Part shown: positions 1 to 7,539 of the stretch, piece by piece
Position numbering within the stretch: the first letter of the stretch is position 1
Layout of the letters: each line of letters opens with the position of its first letter
Assembly (NCBI GenBank): GCA_023135215.1
Contig: JAGLTP010000502.1
Location: 1-8,009, forward strand
Direction: 5' to 3'
From: Candidatus Heimdallarchaeota archaeon
GTDB lineage: Archaea; Asgardarchaeota; Heimdallarchaeia; Heimdallarchaeales; Heimdallarchaeaceae
Length of the DNA stretch: 8,009 nt
Notes under the pieces: model-generated
The model's database searches: none
Seen by the model: only the letters and a program-made list of their open reading frames with translations
What the model was told of the DNA's origin: nothing
Translations under genes and position numbers: made by a program

Positions 1-1
1 T

Positions 2-112
2 GAACCAGGTCATGATGTTAGATGTCATATCTATTCAGAAGAAGGTAAAGCTTGGATGCAAAAACATGGCCAAAGAAGAGAGATTGGCAAGGTCCCAAAA
101 GCGATAAATTAG
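2..112 (+). CDS. Oligopeptide/dipeptide ABC transporter ATP-binding protein, C-terminal fragment (DppD/OppD-like)
   Basis: Only the last 36 residues and a TAG stop (110-112) lie in the window; the gene begins off the left edge. The visible tail reads PGHDVRCHIYSEEG followed by a basic end. It resembles the C-terminal extension of peptide-transporter ATPases, where a Cys (here in VRCH) near the end belongs to the conserved cysteine set. The family energises peptide import as one of two ATPases on the cytoplasmic face. A second ATPase of the same family follows immediately in the same reading frame, which is the normal dppD-dppF order and supports the call. The ATP-binding motifs are outside the window, so the assignment rests on the tail motif and the neighbour. 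Confidence 0.75.
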   Translation, partial: EPGHDVRCHIYSEEGKAWMQKHGQRREIGKVPKAIN

Positions 113-116
113 GTGA
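111..116 (+). promoter_or_regulatory. Ribosome-binding site AGGTGA overlapping the upstream stop codon
   Basis: AGGTGA matches the usual archaeal anti-Shine-Dalgarno complement (GGAGGTGATC) and lies 5 bases before ATG 122. It shares its first two bases with the TAG stop of the upstream ATPase gene, so termination and re-initiation are physically coupled. It favours ATG 122 over the in-frame GTG at 113, which lies inside the site itself. Confidence 0.7.
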
Positions 117-121
117 GAAAA

Positions 122-1333
122 ATGAGTCGAACTGATAAAACAATAATTGAAAGATTGGCAGAAAAACAACATGATTCTCGTATTAGAACCATAGAAATGG
201 AAGAAGACGTAATTCTTCAAGTTAGTAATTTAAGAAAATTCTTTGATATACCAATTCCTTTTGAAACCACTTGGTTTATGATTGCTTTTGTTGGGTCAAT
301 AGTTGTTTTTGCTTTCAATCAAATAGCAGGCATTTCATTAATTGTTGCAATAATTATAGCTTATTTTGGTTTACCTCGTATTCCACCTTTCAACAAAAGA
401 CCTAGAGTTGCTCATTTAAAAGCTGTAGATGGGATAGATCTAAAAATCAAAAAAGGAAAGATAGTTGGGCTTGTAGGTGAATCAGGCTGTGGGAAAAGTA
501 CAGCAGCTAAAACAATCATTAGATTATTAGAACCAACTTCTGGAGCTGTATACTTCAAAGGAATTGATATTAATCGACTTACCTCTGAAGAAATGAAGGA
601 AATCAGGAGACATTTACAGATCGTTTTCCAAGATCCTTATGCTTCCCTCAATCCTCGTGCTACTGCACACGACATTATCATTGAACCTTTTGATATTCAT
701 GGAGTAGCTTCTGGTGATGAAGCCAGTTATAGGGTTTTAACTCTCTTAAAGGATGTAGGATTAGCTCCTCATCATGCTTATCGTTATCCTCACGAATTCA
801 GTGGAGGACAAAGACAAAGATTAGGAATTGCCAGAGCTTTAGCTTTAGAACCTGACTTCATAGTAATGGATGAACCTGTTTCAAACTTAGATGTATCTGT
901 TCGAGCAGCAATTATCCAGCTAATTCTTGAGCTACAAAAGAAAATGGGACTTACTTATCTATTCATTGCTCATGATCTCTCCCTTATCAAAATCTTAGTT
1001 GATGAAGTTAATGTAATGTATCTTGGAAAGATTATGGAAGCTGGTACCAGTAAAGAGATATTTGAATCAATGATGCATCCCTATTCCAAAGCATTGATAT
1101 CTGCAGTACCAATTGCTGATCCAACCAAGAGATCAAAGAAGATTTTCTTGACAGGTGACATTCCTACACCAATAAACCCACCACCAGGATGCAAATTCCA
1201 AACAAGATGTCCATTAGTATCAGATATCTGCCGTGTAGAAGAGCCTCCTGCAAAATGGTACACTGCAACTCATGTTGCTTATTGCCATAATATTGAAGGT
1301 GGAGAAGAAAGTCCTGAAGTTTTCGCAAAATAG
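122..1333 (+). CDS. Oligopeptide/dipeptide ABC transporter ATP-binding protein (OppF/DppF-like) with a hydrophobic insert
   Basis: This is the ATPase subunit that powers import of peptides or related solutes through a two-permease, two-ATPase ABC importer. Counting 403 residues from ATG 122, visible motifs are Walker A GESGCGKST (119-127), Q-loop Gln170, signature FSGGQ (226-230), Walker B ending MDEP (Asp250, Glu251), D-loop SNLD (254-257) and H-loop His274. A C-terminal peptide-transporter extension (about 318-390) carries Cys357, Cys363, Cys370 and Cys388, the cysteine set that binds an iron-sulfur cluster in some DppD/DppF proteins. It is longer than the usual 320-330 residues because of a polar N-terminal extension (1-29) and a hydrophobic stretch at 49-84, between the first beta-strand and the KAVDGIDL motif. 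That stretch could form two short membrane helices. An in-frame GTG at 113 would add three residues; ATG 122 has the better-placed ribosome-binding site. It is co-transcribed with the partial ATPase upstream. Confidence 0.93.
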   Translation: MSRTDKTIIERLAEKQHDSRIRTIEMEEDVILQVSNLRKFFDIPIPFETTWFMIAFVGSIVVFAFNQIAGISLIVAIIIAYFGLPRIPPFNKRPRVAHLKAVDGIDLKIKKGKIVGLVGESGCGKSTAAKTIIRLLEPTSGAVYFKGIDINRLTSEEMKEIRRHLQIVFQDPYASLNPRATAHDIIIEPFDIHGVASGDEASYRVLTLLKDVGLAPHHAYRYPHEFSGGQRQRLGIARALALEPDFIVMDEPVSNLDVSVRAAIIQLILELQKKMGLTYLFIAHDLSLIKILVDEVNVMYLGKIMEAGTSKEIFESMMHPYSKALISAVPIADPTKRSKKIFLTGDIPTPINPPPGCKFQTRCPLVSDICRVEEPPAKWYTATHVAYCHNIEGGEESPEVFAK

Positions 1334-1334
1334 T

Positions 1335-1373
1335 TTTTCTTTTCTTTTTTATTCAATTTTCTTATTTGTTTTT
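1335..1373 (+). terminator. T-rich transcription terminator after the ABC ATPase gene
   Basis: Directly after the TAG stop (1331-1333) come several runs of 4 to 6 T interrupted by single C, A or G bases, with no convincing GC stem. Oligo-T without a hairpin is the standard archaeal intrinsic terminator. It separates the transporter operon from the coiled-coil gene pair. Confidence 0.6.
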
Positions 1374-1386
1374 AGTATGTCATAAT

Positions 1387-1403
1387 GAAATAATATTTAT
1401 TAA
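1387..1403 (+). promoter_or_regulatory. Candidate archaeal BRE/TATA promoter for the coiled-coil gene pair
   Basis: A purine-rich GAAA followed by an AT-only TATTTATTAA box lies about 60-70 bases before ATG 1462. Transcription start would be expected near 1420, giving a leader of about 40 bases. The whole region is AT-rich, so a chance match is quite possible. Confidence 0.3.
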
Positions 1404-1419
1404 CATAAAAATAAAGTAT

Positions 1420-1451
1420 AAACTGTTATTAGTTTCACATCAGTATATGTG
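1420..1451 (+). repeat. Two abutting 16-base inverted repeats in the leader of the first coiled-coil gene
   Basis: AAACT, six bases, AGTTT occupies 1420-1435. CACAT, six bases, ATGTG occupies 1436-1451. Each is a perfect 5-base stem with a 6-base spacer, and they touch without a gap. The second ends where the ribosome-binding site GAGGAG (1451-1456) begins. They could be small leader hairpins or a tandem operator. Stems this short also arise by chance in AT-rich DNA. Confidence 0.35.
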
Positions 1452-1461
1452 AGGAGATTAT

Positions 1462-2214
1462 ATGAGTAGAGTAAACCTTGAATCTGCAAAAAATAATATT
1501 GAAAGAATTCTTACGAGTTTAAATGAAATCCAGCAACTTATGACAAGTAAAACACAAGAGATTAATTCTAAAGTTCGAGATTTTAATGACATTTTAACTG
1601 ATTATTTCAAGCAAGCTGAAGAAAAAGATTTGCTAGTCAATCAAGAGGAAGAAAAAAAAGCAAATAACACTGCTCAGCTGAATCAGAAGAACCAAAAACT
1701 ACAAGAATTAAATCACAATAAGGATGTTTTGCAATCCGAGATTTCTAGTAATCAACGAGATATTGAACAATTATCCACTTTGATTCTAGAAAGAGAGAAA
1801 CTCTTTACGGAATTAAGTGTTCAAGTTGATTCCTTAAACGAGAGAATATCAGAACTAAAGCGTAAAGACGAGGAAATTGAAGTTCTCACTCAAGCTACTT
1901 TAGATGAAACTAAAGAAGAACTAAGAAGGAAAGAGATTCATCACGCTGAATTGTCAACAGAGTATAATAAAATGATTTCAAGATCGAAAGCTCTCAAATA
2001 TCTAGTAAAACAAGATATAGTTACTTTTCCTGAAATTCAAGTTATACGAAGTTTAACTGTTCCTGGTGTTGATAATGAGGAGAACTTGAAGAAGACCTCT
2101 GGAGTTTCAGACCAGATCATTAGAAATATTCTAACTGATTTAGATAGGAGAGGCATCATAGCTTTTGATATACATACTGGTAAATTCCAGGTATTAATGG
2201 AGTTGGATATTTAG
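1462..2214 (+). CDS. Coiled-coil protein with C-terminal winged-helix-like domain (first of a tandem pair)
   Basis: I do not recognise a named family. The 250-residue product is very rich in Glu, Lys, Gln, Asn and Leu and shows long heptad-like patterning, especially residues 60-170, so it should form an extended coiled coil. Residues 176-247 change character into a compact domain with a helix-helix-strand pattern (KALKYLVKQDI, PEIQVIRSL, DQIIRNILTDLDRRG, then a likely beta hairpin ending KFQVL), like a winged helix. There is no signal peptide or membrane segment, so it is probably cytoplasmic. The ATG has GAGGAG five bases upstream. It ends with TAG directly before its apparent paralogue, with which it aligns through the C-terminal domain. 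Likely roles are DNA-associated or scaffolding, perhaps as a heterodimer. That is inference; the coiled coil alone could mislead homology searches. Confidence 0.85.
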   Translation: MSRVNLESAKNNIERILTSLNEIQQLMTSKTQEINSKVRDFNDILTDYFKQAEEKDLLVNQEEEKKANNTAQLNQKNQKLQELNHNKDVLQSEISSNQRDIEQLSTLILEREKLFTELSVQVDSLNERISELKRKDEEIEVLTQATLDETKEELRRKEIHHAELSTEYNKMISRSKALKYLVKQDIVTFPEIQVIRSLTVPGVDNEENLKKTSGVSDQIIRNILTDLDRRGIIAFDIHTGKFQVLMELDI

Positions 2215-2218
2215 GTGA
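2213..2218 (+). promoter_or_regulatory. Ribosome-binding site AGGTGA overlapping the stop of the first coiled-coil gene
   Basis: AGGTGA begins inside the TAG stop at 2212-2214 and sits five bases before ATG 2224. The arrangement is the same as at 111-116. It implies translational coupling of the two coiled-coil genes and favours ATG 2224 over GTG 2215. Confidence 0.65.
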
Positions 2219-2223
2219 GTGAA

Positions 2224-2976
2224 ATGATGGAAGAAAAGATGATTAGAATTTTAGACGAATTGAAACAGGATTTTGAAGAATTATCAACTAGAAAAACATC
2301 AATTATTTCAACAGTCAAGATGACAATTGAAACGACTACAGATGATGTAAGAGCTATCCCTGGTTTCTTAACTTCATTAGAAACAACCATACAAAACCTT
2401 CAACAAATGAACAAGGATTTAGAAGAAAAAATCATGCAAGCTCAACAATCAATTGATACCGTTACTACTGAGACTGAGATTAGTTCAAGCAATAAATCTG
2501 ATTTGGAAAATACTGAGGAAAGAAAGCGAAACCAGAAAACAGATCTGGAAGCTCAAATAGAAGATTACCAAAATAAGAAAGTACAACTTGAAAAAGAATT
2601 CCAGGAACTCACTCAACTTGTGAATATGAAAGATAATGACTACAATCAACTACAGGTAACTACAAAGCAAGAAATCGATGAGGTAAATCAAAAAATAAGT
2701 GAAGCAGGTGTGAGACTAGAGTCAGCTAAAGAAGAAAACAAACTCATTGTCTATTTAATGGATTCCGGGCTTTTGGATGTTCCAGAAGCTGAAGTAGTTT
2801 CAATAATTGCTTCTTATCCAAACGGTTTGACAATGGCAGAAATTAAAGAAAAAGTAAGTATGGCTCCAGTTAGAGTTCAGCCTACTATTAATAATCTTCT
2901 TGAAAAAGTTCTAGAACATGATCCAGCATCTGATTCTTACAGAATACTTGATTCGATTAAGAAAGAACTAAGTTAA
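2224..2976 (+). CDS. Coiled-coil protein with C-terminal winged-helix-like domain (second of a tandem pair)
   Basis: This is an unrecognised family, but it is evidently related to the gene before it. From ATG 2224 the product is 250 residues, the same length as its neighbour. A helical N-terminal segment (about 1-70) is followed by a long coiled coil (about 90-170) and a C-terminal domain (about 173-247). In that domain NKLIVYLMDSGLLDVPEAEV parallels SKALKYLVKQDIVTFPEIQV of the first gene, and both end in a likely recognition helix and wing (TINNLLEKV, then DSYRIL). A second helix-turn-helix cue is GLTMAEIKEKV. No signal peptide or membrane helix is visible. GTG 2215 would add three residues, but the AGGTGA site favours ATG 2224, with ATG 2227 also possible. 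Translational coupling and matched length suggest a hetero-oligomer. DNA binding is inferred from fold pattern only. Confidence 0.85.
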   Translation: MMEEKMIRILDELKQDFEELSTRKTSIISTVKMTIETTTDDVRAIPGFLTSLETTIQNLQQMNKDLEEKIMQAQQSIDTVTTETEISSSNKSDLENTEERKRNQKTDLEAQIEDYQNKKVQLEKEFQELTQLVNMKDNDYNQLQVTTKQEIDEVNQKISEAGVRLESAKEENKLIVYLMDSGLLDVPEAEVVSIIASYPNGLTMAEIKEKVSMAPVRVQPTINNLLEKVLEHDPASDSYRILDSIKKELS

Positions 2977-3003
2977 GTTAAGTCTGGAAATAGGTTTTGA
3001 GGG

Positions 3004-3023
3004 AGTTTTTATTTCTATTTTTC
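3004..3023 (+). terminator. T-rich terminator after the coiled-coil pair
   Basis: About 30 bases after the TAA stop (2974-2976) there is a GGAG step followed by runs of five, three and five T separated by A and C. No hairpin is apparent. It fits an archaeal oligo-T terminator and would make gdhA a separate transcription unit. Confidence 0.5.
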
Positions 3024-3141
3024 ACATTATGAAAAAGTACTCCGGGTATGCAAAAACTGTATCGAGGACATTACACCTTGTGTATTTATTGCAGAGATAG
3101 CGTAAACTTTTTGAAGCAATGCAAAATTGAGAAATTGAATC

Positions 3142-3160
3142 CGTATTCATAATACGTATT
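3142..3160 (+). promoter_or_regulatory. Nested palindromes immediately upstream of the gdhA ribosome-binding site
   Basis: CGTATT CAT AATACG (3142-3156) is a perfect 6-base inverted repeat with a 3-base spacer, and it overlaps AATACGTATT (3151-3160), a perfect 10-base palindrome. The ribosome-binding site GAGGT (3161-3165) follows directly, eight bases before ATG 3174. It may be an operator for a dimeric repressor or a leader hairpin that can switch between two pairings. No confident TATA box was identified in 3024-3141. Confidence 0.4.
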
Positions 3161-3170
3161 GAGGTTATGA

Positions 3171-4514
<1,344 letters not shown>

Positions 4515-4534
4515 AACTCTGAAAAACTAAAAAC

Positions 4535-4576
4535 AACAGGATAAAACCTGTTCTCATTTTTCTTTTTTCTATTTTG
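4535..4576 (+). terminator. Hairpin terminator between convergent genes, usable in both directions
   Basis: AACAGG (4535-4540), a six-base ATAAAA loop and CCTGTT (4547-4552) form a perfect 6-base stem. On the plus strand it is followed by T runs at 4557-4576, terminating gdhA. On the minus strand the same stem is followed by T runs (plus-strand A runs at 4512-4533), which would terminate the 987-residue gene that ends at 4569. The plus-strand T run overlaps the last codons of that convergent gene. Confidence 0.7.
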
Positions 4577-7532
4577 GTTCTATTATTAATCCTTCTCCGT
4601 TTTGAGCGTCTATTCTGATTATCAGAGGTTTCTTTGTTCTTACATGGCTTACATATTCTAAATCAGTTACAATTTTCTGTTCTTTCAACCAGTCCCAGTT
4701 TATAATTTGATCATCTTTGTTGTATTTGATATGTAGATAACCAATATTAGATGTCACAATATTATGAAAGAAATGGCTTCCTTGTGAAAAGTCTACTTGA
4801 AAACCCTCTAGACCTGCTTCTATAATAATCTTAGCGCTGCTGATATTGTTCCACTTAACAGGTATTCCAAGAAATCTATCTGCAGTCCCCCATCTACCAA
4901 AACCAATTAAAACAGATTCTGTCTTTGTTTTGTATAAATTAGCATTAACTTGATCAATCTCTTCTGCAATCTTAAGTGTCTGTGTTTTATCAAACTTATC
5001 AGGTTTCACGAAAATAATATCTCGTATGTCTTTTCTGATGAGATTACCTGATACATGAGTCGATTGAGCTACTATATTTTTTATATCCGCTTCATTTAGT
5101 TCTTCAATCATCATTGCTTCTTGATATAGATATGGTCGAATTTGAAGTATAACAAACCTATCTTTCTCACCCTTGGATTTCTTGAAATTTCCTGCAAACT
5201 CAATTTCAATTGAACTCCCTAGAGCTTTCTCACCCATTGTTAGTATTTTAGTAATAATTTTAGCTAGAGGAAAAGTATCCAATTTTAATTGATTACCGAA
5301 AGTTATAACAGGAGCACCTTCATTAAAATACCCTTCACGTAGGATTTGAGATTTGACATCATAGGTATCTGCTATATTTGATAGTGTTCCATCTTTTATA
5401 GCATCACTTAGACTGTACTTTACAGTATAGGGATCATCTTCCAGAATGTCGAATGCTTTGTACATTAAATCAATCGCATAGAAGTTCTTTTGACTTAAGT
5501 CTAACAACATATCAGGAGTTGAATAGTAGTTCATTTTAGGATATCTCGGACAAAATCTAACTGAAGCCCCCCCATCAAGTATGGTCTTCCCGAGACCAAG
5601 TGCTACATGAGCAATCCTATCCTCAGGTTTCATGTAGTCACCAAATGGGTAGAAATTATAAGATGCTGCTGCACCTGAAAAATCAGGATAGAATTTATTA
5701 TCATGTTCTCTACCAACAACATTCTGAATAACTACAGCCATTTTTGATTCCTCAATAGTATGACTGATGGTTTCAGCATACGTTTTAGCAAGTTTGAGAA
5801 AAGGAGATGCATAAACTAGTTTTATAGCAATGCATAGTTGCTCTAATCGGTCCTTTGCATTAAGACTATTGTTAGGTATCATATATGTGTCAAAGATTCC
5901 TGCGAAAGGTTGGTAAGCAGAATCTTCTAGAAGACTGGAAGAACGTACTGCTAATGGTCCATTTAAATCTCTTAATAAGAAATCCAAATCTTCTCTAAGA
6001 CTTTTAGATAATTTAGCTTTCACAAAACGCTCTTTAAGATTCTGATCAGATGCATCAGAAAGAGCAAATTTATACAGATTATTATCTTCCATAAATCTAT
6101 CAAATTCATCAGTACCAATAACAATAGTCTTCGGTATTTCTATGATAACATTCTCAAATTCAACGTCAATCATAAAAGAATTTAATAGAAACATTAGAAA
6201 CGCAAGACCTCGACCTTTTCCGCCTAGAGAGCCAGGTCTTAGACGTATGAAGAGAATTTCTGGATGGTAAGTTTCTCTAGAGAAATCATTTACTATTCCT
6301 CTAGTTTTTTCAATTACAACTTCTTTTATGATCCGTATGAGAAACGCTCTTAGCTCATCTTCAGCAAACTCAGAAACTTTTCGTGGTTTAAGCTTTTGTG
6401 CAATTTCAAATTCTCCTCTAGCACTTAACCAGTTTGAGAAATGATCACTTTTTCCGTGGTAGATGAGAGAACTTTCGGGAACTTTTTCTAATTGCTCATA
6501 AAAATCTATGATGTCTTTGGCTTTTCCTAATATTTTTCCTTCACTGTCTTTGAATATAAAATCACCAAAACCTACACTCTCTAGCAACCAATTCCGTAAA
6601 TCCCAAACCATTCCATGGGACCTTTTGTGAATAAATGAATACCCTTTTTCTTCAGCTTGCTCTCTGTATTTCTCCTTACTTGATTGTAGAAGTATAGGGA
6701 GGTTTGAGTGTTCTTTGGTAAGTTTCTTTGCGAAGGCAAAACCTGCTGATTTATCGAGCTCACCATTTCTGGGAAATTCTATATCTAAAATAACCCCCAT
6801 CACATTTTCCCCGTATTTCTCATGATAAGATATAGCTTCTTCATAGGTCTCTGCTAGAAGAATTTTAGGTCTGATTCTCATCTTGAGTAAATCTTGAAAA
6901 TCATTAGTACCTTCTGTTATTAATCTGCGAGTTTGACGCATAAGTTCTCCGTAAATTTCAGGTAAGAGAAGAGAGTAAAAACGAATTGAATCGTCAACAA
7001 AAATAAAAACCTTAACATCTCCAGTTTTTGTATCATAATCTACATTAAGTCTATCTTCTAGATGCTTGATTATCGCAACAAAAAGTTTAGAATCACCATT
7101 CCACACAAAAACGCGATCGATCCCTCTGCGTTTGTCAAAATCAGGAACATAATTGATCTCAATAACACTATTAAGTAGGAGAATCACAGGTATATCTTGT
7201 ATTTCCTTTACTTGCTCACCAAAAGAAAACGCATTTATTTCTCCCAATCTCCTCATAGTTATGACGAGATCGAAGTTTTTTTCCTTGAGTATACCAATAG
7301 CTTCTTCAGCTGAAGATACTCTTGTTATTCTGGGCAATGTTCTTAAGTTTAGATTTTTGAATTCTTCATAAATTTGATCTGAAAGTCTTCCATCTTCTTC
7401 GATCATAAAACTATCATATATGCTTGATACTAGAAGCACATTGTGCATTCGCTTAGCCATTAATTCATGAAATACCTTATATTTGGGTTTATAATCAAAG
7501 TAGAAGCTTTCTTCACCATACTCTGTAGTCAA
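4569..7532 (-). CDS. Receiver-linked PEP synthase/PPDK-like ATP-grasp protein, function unknown
   Basis: This 987-residue protein is often labelled PEP synthase or PEP/pyruvate-binding protein, but it is not a complete one. Residues 30-160 form a degenerate receiver: VLLVSS replaces the acidic pocket and Met93 replaces the phospho-acceptor Asp (DLVITM). Residues 173-305 form a second receiver with Asp180/Asp181, Asp250, Ser284 and Lys303 all in place. Residues 430-800 are a PPDK-type nucleotide-binding domain: GGKGRGLAF (Lys439), AVRSSSLLED (Arg530), Glu778 and LQIRP (Gln797, Arg799). The swivelling phosphohistidine domain and the PEP-binding TIM barrel are absent. In their place is a domain with GFGRWGTADRFLGIPVKW (877-894) and SQGSHFFHN (916-924). 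TTG 7532 follows an in-frame TAA and has GGGGGT seven bases upstream. The next Met (residue 25) would cut off FHEL before LMAKRM. It is probably a cytoplasmic, signal-responsive ATP-dependent phosphotransferase or ligase; the reaction is unknown. Confidence 0.9.
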   Translation of the reverse strand: MTTEYGEESFYFDYKPKYKVFHELMAKRMHNVLLVSSIYDSFMIEEDGRLSDQIYEEFKNLNLRTLPRITRVSSAEEAIGILKEKNFDLVITMRRLGEINAFSFGEQVKEIQDIPVILLLNSVIEINYVPDFDKRRGIDRVFVWNGDSKLFVAIIKHLEDRLNVDYDTKTGDVKVFIFVDDSIRFYSLLLPEIYGELMRQTRRLITEGTNDFQDLLKMRIRPKILLAETYEEAISYHEKYGENVMGVILDIEFPRNGELDKSAGFAFAKKLTKEHSNLPILLQSSKEKYREQAEEKGYSFIHKRSHGMVWDLRNWLLESVGFGDFIFKDSEGKILGKAKDIIDFYEQLEKVPESSLIYHGKSDHFSNWLSARGEFEIAQKLKPRKVSEFAEDELRAFLIRIIKEVVIEKTRGIVNDFSRETYHPEILFIRLRPGSLGGKGRGLAFLMFLLNSFMIDVEFENVIIEIPKTIVIGTDEFDRFMEDNNLYKFALSDASDQNLKERFVKAKLSKSLREDLDFLLRDLNGPLAVRSSSLLEDSAYQPFAGIFDTYMIPNNSLNAKDRLEQLCIAIKLVYASPFLKLAKTYAETISHTIEESKMAVVIQNVVGREHDNKFYPDFSGAAASYNFYPFGDYMKPEDRIAHVALGLGKTILDGGASVRFCPRYPKMNYYSTPDMLLDLSQKNFYAIDLMYKAFDILEDDPYTVKYSLSDAIKDGTLSNIADTYDVKSQILREGYFNEGAPVITFGNQLKLDTFPLAKIITKILTMGEKALGSSIEIEFAGNFKKSKGEKDRFVILQIRPYLYQEAMMIEELNEADIKNIVAQSTHVSGNLIRKDIRDIIFVKPDKFDKTQTLKIAEEIDQVNANLYKTKTESVLIGFGRWGTADRFLGIPVKWNNISSAKIIIEAGLEGFQVDFSQGSHFFHNIVTSNIGYLHIKYNKDDQIINWDWLKEQKIVTDLEYVSHVRTKKPLIIRIDAQNGEGLIIEPK

Positions 7533-7539
7533 TTATACT

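Noticed and set aside
35..220. Minus-strand 61-codon open frame
   Set aside because: It lies opposite the end of one ATPase gene and the start of the next, has no ribosome-binding site, and has a composition typical of an antisense shadow.
110..2217. TAG read as pyrrolysine, making fused double-ATPase and fused coiled-coil proteins
   Set aside because: TAG ends five of the seven genes here, including ones followed by terminators, and each in-frame TAG overlaps a good ribosome-binding site for the next gene. Reassignment is unlikely, though low readthrough is not excluded.
1462..2976. Coiled-coil pair as ESCRT-III/CdvB or SMC-type proteins
   Set aside because: There is no Walker A or ABC signature for SMC, and no recognisable ESCRT-III core or MIM motif. 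Shared features are only a coiled coil plus winged-helix-like end, too general for a family call.
3079..3090. TATA-like box GTATTTATT for gdhA
   Set aside because: There is no convincing BRE next to it and comparable AT runs are frequent in this leader, so it is not listed as a promoter.
3049..3129. Repeated TGCAAAA words in the gdhA upstream region
   Set aside because: Two short AT-rich words at irregular spacing are not more than chance would give, and no array or pairing pattern emerges.
6581..6766. Minus-strand 61-codon open frame in an alternative frame of the receiver/ATP-grasp gene
   Set aside because: It overlaps well-supported receiver 2 sequence in another frame and ends with no domain features.
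7153..7371. Plus-strand 72-codon open frame inside the receiver/ATP-grasp gene
   Set aside because: It lies fully antisense to a conserved receiver-domain coding region, so it is a shadow frame.
4569..7532. Functional PEP synthase (ppsA)
   Set aside because: The phosphohistidine domain and PEP/pyruvate-binding barrel are missing, so the PEP synthase reaction is not supported despite the ATP-grasp match.
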